This document shows positions 56,244 to 64,000 of a stretch of DNA of 64,000 bases, one piece after another (positions within the stretch are counted from its first letter, which is position 1; each line of letters starts with the position of its first letter). Both the position numbers and the translations under genes were made by a program. The notes under the pieces are model-generated. The model saw nothing but the letters and a program-made list of their open reading frames with translations, made no database searches and was not told the DNA's origin. The stretch spans positions 82,968,501-83,032,500 of the forward strand of contig CM074865.1 of the NCBI GenBank assembly GCA_037501455.1, in the 5' to 3' direction. This stretch comes from Lantana camara. Taxonomy: Eukaryota; Streptophyta; Magnoliopsida; Lamiales; Verbenaceae.

Positions 56244-58894
56244 TGTAACGCCCCGAATTTCGGACAGTCAGGTATGCTCGACACGTGTGAGTTTCGAGCG
56301 TAGGATTTTATTTTATTATTTTCGTTTATTCGATTTATACGTGTTATATTAGTTTTATAAATTATATTTCAACATGATTACGTGGAAATTATATGAAATT
56401 CATTTATTTGAGAATTTTTGCATAAATTGAATTTAGTGGTCATGGAAATTAATTCCCGAACGTGCCTCAATTGCTTATATGTCCTTAAATGATCATTGTT
56501 TAAATGTAAGGACCAAATTACATGAAAATCTTGTGGACTAAACTGATCATTTCCAAACCTTTTATCCTCAATTGCATAACTTATGGTACTTGGAGGATTG
56601 ATCATCAATATTATATTTTCCCCCCTAACATGTCGGTATATACATTCCTTCCACATACTTCATTTTCATTTCATCAAAATCATCTTCCATATTTGCTTCC
56701 TTTCTCACTGAACCATCATTACTCAAGAGAGGGAGAGAATTCATCACTTTCATCTAAGAATTTGAAGGATTGGATGGCTTGGGAGGCATCATCATCATCT
56801 CATATCACTCCATTTCTTTCTTTCAAGGTAGACATGGAAATTATATGGAATTCTTGGAATAATTAGTGAAGCTAGGGTTATGATTTGCATATGATAACTC
56901 GTTTACATGATGTTAGAATTATGGTTCTAAGCTCTAGACTTGGAATTCATGCATAAATCTTGAGAATTATGAGATTTTATAATGAGTTTATATATGAGCT
57001 CAAGTTGGTAATTATGGGGATTGAAGCATGGATTGTGTGTTTATATTGAGTCTCAGTGTACCACAAACATGCATATATGTTCCTTTTCATGAATTATAGC
57101 ATTAGGAATTGATTATTATGAGTATGATGAACTTTGGAGATGTGTTCGTGCTTCCCCTGCTTCGTCCCCTGTTCTTCTACATCTTCTGCGTAATGGGAAC
57201 GGTCCTTCCCGTTCCCTTTTTAAATAGGGAACGACCGTTCCCATATGTTTGAAATATGTGCTTGGCGGCGAGGACGGGAACGACCGTTCCCACTTTGTCT
57301 CACAGACGGGAACGACCGTTCCCATCTTCGGGGACCATTTTCGGGGAAACGGGAACGGCCCTTCCCATTTTGAACTAAGGGCCGGAATGGCCGTTCCCAT
57401 ACCCCTGGAAGTGCAGAAACTTTCTACATAAAAATGGAAATTTGAATCTTAATTCCAATGATTTATTTGACCCTAAATTGCTATTATATGATCAATTACA
57501 TGCCAAAACATGATATTTATATGCCACATTGTTCATTGCATGATGTCTCGTACTTGATCACACCGTGCGTCTTATATGAAATAATGTCCTTGAATTATGG
57601 TCTCATGCACGTACATTGTTCCGTTTCGTGTCCAGTTATTCTCCAGGGCGGAGATTGTCGAGCATGAGCACGTTCACGCATTCACGAGTCGTGTGTCGCC
57701 TGTCAGGTAAGGTTTAATTGTTAGTTATATAGAACCTGTATATCCCTTATGTGATATTTCGGCCAAAAGGTATTTATATTTATAAATTTCATGAAATTGC
57801 TTATCATTTCAAGTCATGTTCATGAAACGTAAGCAAGCCATGTTGTCATGAATCAAGCATGTTTTAGGCAAGTAGCATGACCGTTCACGTTGGGCCCGAG
57901 GGTAGTGACTAGAGCCAACCGGGAAAGCAAGGGCTGATGGGTAACTCTGGCACTATCCTCACCACATTTGGGATGACCCCTGAATCCGCTGGGAGATTAG
58001 TGGAGGAAGGAGTTCCGGGCTTAGGGATTCATGTACCCTCTGCTCAATGAGCATGGATGATGGGGCCTTGCAATCCCACCATCAATCGGAGGAAGAAGAA
58101 GACTGGGGACGGGTCCGGCACCACGGATTGTCCTCGGGTTATTGCATGATTTCCATTTCACGAATATGTTACTTGATTACACTATTGCACGATTACACGG
58201 TAAATAAATTGTATGATCGCCTATTAATTAACAAGCAAGCAAGCATGTTTTCATGTACATTTGGAGTAAGGTTGGAGACCGCCCTCACTCGCCGGGGCCA
58301 TGTATTGATTGCGTGAAAATGAACAAGTATTTAATATTGATAGTTGTATTCTCGAGCGAAGGGTATTTATTCTCGAACATATATAACTCTATTTTATAAA
58401 TCTTTACCCTAGAATATAACTTGCATGTTATTTGCGCTAATATGTATTTAAACCCCTCACTCGGTCTTCACAGACTGACGCCTCCACCTTTCAGGTTATT
58501 GCAGGTGCACGCTAGGCGGGAAGTGAGTTTTGAGTCCAGTCCGGGTAGTCGAGTCATACACGGTGCATTTTATTTAATTGTTGTTCAAGGGAATTATACT
58601 TAATGTTATTTGTTATGTATTTTAGAAGATAATAATGTATTGATATGAAAAGTTAGAACATATTTTAGTTGGTAAATGAGAAATGTCATGATTTGATAAA
58701 GGGAAATGTTTGATAGTAATTATTTTATGCTTCCGCTTTACTATGTCGCATGTATGAGTTATCCCTCCTAGCTTATCATTTTATTGCATTGTCACCCGTT
58801 CGCTATAGGTTAGTTCATGTACGGATTACCGTTTCGTATGTGGATTGACCTATGGTGCGGGGATGTGGCACCTCCACGTGTAAGGGGTGCTACA
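56244..58894 (+). mobile_element. Solo LTR C, nested in B
   Basis: It starts TGTAACGCCCCG, ends GGGGTGCTACA, and is flanked by GATCC (56239-56243 and 58895-58899). It is 2651 bases. Order: leader-like CT-rich zone, donor CAAG|GTAGAC (56828), hairpin cluster, acceptor TTATTCTCCAG (ends 57646), distal module with GGGATGTGGCACC. Confidence 0.88.
57195..57405. repeat. Hairpin cluster of LTR C (GGGAACGACCGTTCCC type)
   Basis: GGGAACGGTCCTTCCC (57195-57210), then GGGAACGACCGTTCCC at 57227-57242, 57276-57291 and 57308-57323, then GGGAACGGCCCTTCCC (57351-57366) and a degenerate sixth copy near 57380-57400. Confidence 0.9.
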
Positions 58895-59984
58895 GATCCA
58901 AGACCAAAATCATGCATTTCCAAACTCTATAATATCATAAACTCAACTAAAATCATAAAAGAGAGCTAGGATCAAGGTATAGAGATCAATTCAACCACTC
59001 TTCCAACAAGCTTATAAGAGCAACAATGGCATATCTTGCTATACCCCTCTAGCATAAATTAAATGCAAAGAATCATGGTTTACAAGTTCATATAAGGGCA
59101 AGTCATATCATATTTCTCAATATAAGCATCAAAGAGACATGTATCCAAAATATGGTATAAACCTAACTATTCACTTCCTCCATGGATCATGCATGAAAGC
59201 TCAAATAAAGAACACAAAAAAGGAGCTTAAATTGAAGTATAAATCATGGGGATCATGAATCTTACCTTGGCTCATCAAGAAGTGAAGAGAGGAAGGAGTT
59301 CTTGAGCTTTAACTTATGGAGAAGATGATGAATAGTGAAAAGTCTCTCCTTGGCTTTCTTGGCTGCTGAAAATCGAAGTGAAGGGGAAGAAATGAGAGAG
59401 AAAGGGCTGCAAAAATGGTTAAGAAATCATCTCCAAAGTCAAGGTGGGTCCCCCTCTCGGTTTTCGGGTCGTTAGAGCTAGAAAAAGGCTTCGTCAGGGG
59501 GTTCAAACAATACCAAAAAATTACAACGTTAAATCCATCGAACCCGAATCGTCAAATCGAGTCCAATGAAGAAGACGGATCTCGAATCCGAGTTCCCTAA
59601 CTCAAGATATCGAACAACGAAGATCAAGGGATCCTATTTTCAAATAGGTCTCTAAACTTTCAAAAAGTGACAAATAGGCCCTAAGCCTATTTTCAATTAA
59701 GTCCTAAAACATTCAAATAACATGCAGTCAAGTCCAACTCAATTAAATTCATATAATTCGGGAATTAGCATGCTAGACGAAGTAAGTCCGTAATACATAG
59801 GTTCAATTAAGCACTTAGACATTGGCAATTTAATCAATTAATACATGTAATTGCATATTCATATAAAAATATAAGAGCGTATAATAAGAATATAATTAAA
59901 TCAAAGCATGAAAATAAAGGCAAGTACGGAAAGTAAACGCACACGTAGCACGAACCTGTACGGACAAATAGAAGGGGCGTTACA

Positions 59985-60345
59985 GTACTCGCAGTGGCAG
60001 ATCCATCCCTGATCCAAATTTAAGAGATTGGTTTTTATTAGTTAAAATTTACGACAGAGATACGAGGTCTCATTACGAGCGAGCTATCTACCCTACCCTT
60101 CAAACAAATATGAATTAAAGTAACACTGAGCCATCTACCGTATCCTTCACACGAATACAAATAAAAATAACGAGCCATCTACCGTACCACCTACCCTTCA
60201 AACAAATAACAATGAGCCATCTACGGTACCCTTCAAACGAATACGAATTAAAATAACGAGTCATCCACCATACCCTTCAAACGAATACGAATTAAAATAA
60301 CAGAGAACCACGAGACAACTACCCCTTCTCATCCAATTCGAGAAC
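59985..60345. repeat. Repeat R3, copy 1
   Basis: From ACTCGCAGTGGCAGATCC to CTACCCCTTCTCATCCAATTC the block matches 62244-62473. Copy 1 is longer because a unit (GAGCCATCTACxGTACC, CTTCAAACxAATACGAATTAAAATAAC) is tandemly repeated several times. Confidence 0.65.
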
Positions 60346-60354
60346 AATGTCCAA

Positions 60355-61110
60355 ATGATCCTGAACAACAAATATGGAAAAATTGTTAAACACTTGAACA
60401 AAATCAAGGAAGAGGGAGTTAGATGCAAAATTCTGGGTGGTGAAAGTCACGAGTTTCAGGTAAATGATCCTCCCCATCACTTTATTGTGGATCTGACCCA
60501 GTGGCATTTCGACCGTAGATTGTGGGATATATCTGGTATACCTTGTAAACATGTTGCAGCTACGATTTTTCATAAGAGGCTAGATATAGAGGATTTTGTA
60601 CATCCAGCTTATCAGAGGGAAACTTTCCTGAGATGTTATAGCCACAAAATCCACCCCATTCCTGATTCTGAACTTTGGCCTGAGATGGATAACATTCAGC
60701 CTAAGACAATTCTACCATCAGTTGTAAAAAGGCTACCAGGAAGACAAAAAAAAAACATAGAAGAAGAGAAATTGGGGAAGAACCAAAAGTGATTCCAAGA
60801 GCCAAAAGGTACAACATCAAATGTTCTAATTGTAGACAAAAAGGGCACAACAAAAGAGGTTGCCCAAGTAGGACTAACACGCCAGGACAGGTAACAATGT
60901 TGTATGTTATGTTACATTGTAAAATATTTTGTTGATATTTGTCGCCTGAATTAGTAATACATATTGCAGATAATAGAAAGACAAAATGTGATTCCTTCAG
61001 CAGTACCTCTGGAGCTTCAACAACTTTTGAACAAAATAGTTCAGAAAGAAAGAGAGGTCCATCTTATAATGATGGATTCTACCTTCGAAAAGTTTGAAAA
61101 TGAACTTTAG
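60355..61110 (+). pseudogene. MULE (MuDR-type) transposase C-terminal remnant
   Basis: 60355-60792 encodes GESHEFQVNDPPHHFIVDLTQWHF, WDISGIPCKHVAATIF and PAYQRETFLRCYSHKIHPIP. This is the SWIM zinc-finger region and tail of Mutator-type transposases. The first two SWIM cysteines (normally CxC before W) are absent, while the CxH pair is present. A run of ten A (about 60748-60757) shifts the frame. In the next frame come RYNIKCSNCRQKGHNKRGCP (a CCHC zinc knuckle, 60805-60864), a donor at 60892, an acceptor at 60969 and a last exon 60970-61110 ending FEKFENEL. The catalytic DDE part is missing upstream. The fragment is inactive alone. Confidence 0.75.
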
Positions 61111-61690
61111 TACATTTGAACTCTTTTGATGATGTATTTATCCAGAAACTCAATACTCTTGGTGGATGATTTTATTTAGTTAGTGTATTTTGCAGACTAA
61201 TTTATTGATAACAACCTTGTTGGTGGATGGTTTTATTTAGTTAGTATATTTTGCAGACTAATTTATTGATAACTTTATGGTGTGTTTAGACACAAGTTAT
61301 ATCATGTTTTTAATCAATAATTGCATTGCAATGAATATTAAAATTGAATTGCATAAACAAGTGTTGAAATTGAATTTGCATGTCATTTACCATTTTTATG
61401 TTGTGGTTTGAAAGTTTTAAATATGTGGCATATTTGTAGAACAACTTTTAATCGTAAAAAATAACAAATGTAATGTTTAAAAATGGCTTCCGACAATCAC
61501 CTTTTCATATGTTTAAACTAGTCATAAAAGGGAAAAATTAGGAATTTTCAAATTATATGTTTTTTATTTATTTAATAAGTAGGGTAAAATTAAATTTTTA
61601 CTAATACACCAATAAGTACTTAGAGAAATCCTTTCATTAGGATTGACATGCAATATTACAAACGTCAACGGAGTTTTTCACGCTCGCCTG
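61111..61690. other. 3' flank of the MULE remnant
   Basis: AT-rich. A 60-base segment containing TTGTTGGTGGATG(A/G)TTTTATTTAGTTAGT appears twice in tandem (about 61150-61200 and 61210-61270). No gene recognised. Confidence 0.45.
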
Positions 61691-62215
61691 GAATATTATA
61701 ATCGAAATATTGCTTCATCTCTATCTTTAGTGTGATTGGAATTGTTCGCCTTATTGGGCCTCTTGAATAGATGGTTATTTTGGACTTAGTTGAGGAATCA
61801 TAATCATAAATTCAAAATCGAGTTTTTTACTGGGTCACTCTTTGTAATATACCTAATTAACACTTCAAACCCTGTGATTTGAAAATTCTCAAAGAGAACC
61901 CTGTGATTAAATAAATTAGCACTCAAAACCCTGTGATTGTATTAAAGTTAGCACTCAAAATCCTACAACCACGGCTGTAAGGTTTGAAATGCTAATTGAG
62001 TGCTAATTTATTGCAATCATAGGGTTCGCTTTGAGAATTTTCAAATCACAGGGTTCTGAGTGCTAATTAGGTATATCACATGATTTTTGGTGTAATAAAC
62101 TCATTCAGAATCCTCTGATTTCATTCAAAAGTGGGAAATGTCATATTTCTAATTTCATCACTTTACTTTAGGTTGACTTTAATCGATAAATGAAAATTTT
62201 AAGATCTCTCATCTT
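61691..62215. repeat. Dispersed repeat R2, copy 2 (interrupted)
   Basis: Matches 15811-16045, with a fold-back element inserted in the middle. Confidence 0.6.
61848..62076. mobile_element. Fold-back element inside repeat R2
   Basis: The left arm TATACCTAATTAACACTTC...ACCCTGTGATTTGAAAATTCTC...AATAAATTAGCACTCA is the reverse complement, with few mismatches, of the right arm TGAGTGCTAATTTATTGC...GAGAATTTTCAAATCACAGGGT...GCTAATTAGGTATA. The arms are about 95 bases and the spacer about 40. No target duplication could be fixed. Confidence 0.65.
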
Positions 62216-62243
62216 GATGATTCTTTTTTCTCTTCTCCAATGG

Positions 62244-62475
62244 CACTCGCAGTGGTAGATCCATCCCGGATCCAAATTTAAGGGATTGGTTTTTATTAGT
62301 TAAATTTTACGATAGATATATGAGGTCTCATTACGAGCGACCTATCTACCTTACTCTTCAAACAAATATGAATTAAAGTAACATTAAGCTATCCACCATA
62401 CCCTTCAAATAAATACGAATTAAAATAACAGAGAACCACGATACAACTACCCCTCCTCATCCAATTCAAGAAAGA
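62244..62475. repeat. Repeat R3, copy 2
   Basis: Matches 59985-60345. Here it follows repeat R2 directly, which shows the arrangement before LTR B separated R2 from R3 in the other copy. Confidence 0.65.
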
Positions 62476-63869
62476 AATAGTAAAAATAAATAAGATAAAG
62501 ATAAAGGGAGAACTTGGATTATGTGTTCTACTATTTATTCGATGGGAGTATGAGTTTTGTCAAATTTGAATATGATGGGGTTTTATTTATTTTTTAAGTT
62601 CCTTCCACCCAATTGAATCTCCCGAGATACTGAAGTACTTATCACGAGGATCTCTCTCAATGCAATTTTTTATATCCATAAGGTTCAAAGTGATAATTTG
62701 TTTAATTTATTGTTGTTGGCCAAATACACAAGACTTGTGGAAGGAACGTTCGAGGCACAAGCAGAAGAAAAAAAAGAAAGAGGCCCACATGGTAAATATG
62801 TATATATTGTCCCCATATCAGATAATATCGCTACTACTTGGAAATACCTCATTGGATGCTTTTATTTTCTTCTCCAACTTGTGCTTCTTCCCACTTCCCT
62901 TTTTTCCTTTTTTCCCATCATTATTTTGTCATGGAGATTAATTACAAGGTTCATGTTTAGAATTATGGGACAATTACAAATAACTTCCTATCAATTTGAA
63001 GATTTTTATTTTATTTTTTGAAATTTATATTATATAAATATTGTATTAAAAAATTTTAGTATTATATTAGGTAAAAATTATATAATATTTTTTAAGAGTA
63101 ATGAAAATTTATATAACATAATATGATATAAATACTGTATTATATCATATTCGCACTATATGTGGAGAGTTAAATAAAAATTTAATATCCAATTAAAGAA
63201 TTAAATAAAAATCTAATGCTAAAGTGAGAATTTATCCACTATTACCGATTCTATTATAAAATATAGTTATCTTTTAATGTCATTGAACAATTGATAAATC
63301 CAAAGAAATTCCAAAAGTGTCAAGATTTGGGATAAAAGTCAAGTATTTTCTGGAGCTAATGGGATTACGACATGGATAATATCTGGATTAGGCCATTCTT
63401 TGAAACTCCTGATATGTAGATATTTTTCTGTAAAACAACAAGAAATTGACTTTATCTCTGCAAATGGTTAAAGATTGGCGTTCATTTGTCTTTCTTCTGT
63501 CCTTAAGTTCTTAAACTTTTTAACTTTCAAATAAATTCCAAGAAAAGTTCAAAAAATCCTTACAAAAAACCCCTTTGGCCATGCTCCACGAAGCAGCTTG
63601 TGATGGTGGAGTAGAACAAAACCATGCCCGTCTTATTATTATTTCTCAAAAATAAAGATCAGATGACCAAGTTAAGAGATTTGCTTCGACGACAATAGAA
63701 ACAAGGAAGTTTTTCATCCATGGCTGTCAGAATCCAGTGAGCAAAACAAAATATCTCAAGTTGGAGTAAAAAAGACAACATGGGCAGTGAAAAAGATGAA
63801 GGAGAGCGGAAAAGAAAGCTGTCGCCAACAAAACAAAGCACTCATCACAAAAAAACAGAGCTTTGTCCC
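62476..63869. other. Intergenic, upstream of the F-box gene
   Basis: AT-rich; no gene recognised. The last few hundred bases should contain the promoter of the gene starting at 63870. Confidence 0.45.
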
Positions 63870-64000
63870 ATGGCTGAGAGCAGCAGCAGCAGCAGCAACA
63901 ACTATGGATCATCACCAATAACCAGGATACCTCAAGACCATCTCTTTTCAATCTTACTCCTCCTACCCATTGAATCGATCCTCAGTTTGGCTATTTCGTG
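63870..64000 (+). CDS. F-box-like protein, N-terminus (partial gene)
   Basis: ATG at 63870 opens a frame that runs off the window. It begins MAE followed by six serines encoded by an AGC run. After a short linker comes RIPQDHLFSILLLLPIESILSLAISC. The pattern (I/L)P-D-x-L-x-x-I-L-x-x-L-P-x-x-S-x-L is the first half of an F-box, the domain that binds SKP1 in SCF ubiquitin ligases. Substrate-binding repeats would lie outside the window. The call rests on about 25 residues, so it is moderate. Confidence 0.55.
   Translation, partial: MAESSSSSSNNYGSSPITRIPQDHLFSILLLLPIESILSLAIS

Larger units (their letters stand above)
54958..59984 (-). mobile_element. LTR B, minus orientation, truncated at its distal end
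   Basis: The right edge GGGGCGTTACA (minus strand TGTAACGCCCC) is intact at 59984. The left side lacks the expected TGTAGCACC end, so the distal part is deleted; the left boundary is approximate. Minus-strand order: leader-like part, donor CCAAG|GTAAGA (59265), hairpin cluster, acceptor TTTTGTTCAG (ends 55687), part of the distal module. LTR C is nested inside. The residual length is about 2.37 kb. Confidence 0.7.

Noticed and set aside
63659..63951. Cys-rich minus-strand frame (run of seven Cys)
   Set aside because: It is the antisense of the AGC serine run at the start of the F-box-like frame.

Overview
The window is plant nuclear DNA, most likely from a eudicot. It has spliced genes with GT-AG introns, plant-specific families (single-B-box BBX protein, GT14 glycosyltransferase, chloroplast GluTR-binding protein, CC-NB-LRR), an AT-rich background, and many plastered or nested plant transposable elements. 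All coordinates and splice sites were read by eye; no search or alignment program was run.

Left third (1-16 kb) is gene-bearing. It holds the last two exons of a TPR-like gene (1-351, +), an intronless BBX32-type B-box gene (7268-8005, +) with a triplicated 5' leader, a three-exon GT14 glycosyltransferase (8330-9815, -) convergent with it, and a nine-exon glutamyl-tRNA-reductase-binding protein gene (12241-15443, +). Between them lie small relics: a fold-back element, a GC-rich repeat-like block, a tandemly duplicated LINE RNase H fragment, and two related inverted-repeat elements.

Middle (16-41 kb) is a transposon mosaic with one intact resistance-type gene. A short Mutator-like element with a 9-bp target duplication (16151-22490) was invaded by a non-autonomous LTR retrotransposon (16534-21901, minus orientation) whose LTRs and interior are packed with roughly 27-bp minisatellites. 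A Helitron helicase relic split by a CACTA-like element follows (23.1-24.9 kb). Next is a very young Ty1/copia element (25973-30513) with identical LTRs and an open polyprotein that appears to lack the gag capsid domain. A CC-NB-LRR gene (31602-34529, -), an ABCC transporter pseudogene (36005-36980, -), a hAT-type element nested in another inverted-repeat element (37017-38285) and a decayed gypsy-type-transposon-domain gene (38914-40860) complete this part.

Right third (41-62 kb) is dominated by five copies of one long-LTR family, nested in each other. They are the 5' LTR of a truncated element (40943-51674, interrupted), solo LTR A (41507-47017), solo LTR D (43236-45881, inside A), LTR B (about 54958-59984, -) and solo LTR C (56244-58894, inside B). 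Target duplications are readable for A, C, D and for a separate solo LTR (48785-50612). Each of the five LTRs carries, about 0.85-1.4 kb from its 5' end, a cluster of short GC-rich hairpins. The hairpin sequence differs between copies, and in every copy the cluster sits between a good splice-donor and a good splice-acceptor sequence. I regard this LTR intron with an exchangeable hairpin cassette as the most unusual signal here. A MULE transposase tail (60355-61110) and the start of an F-box gene (63870-64000, +) close the window.
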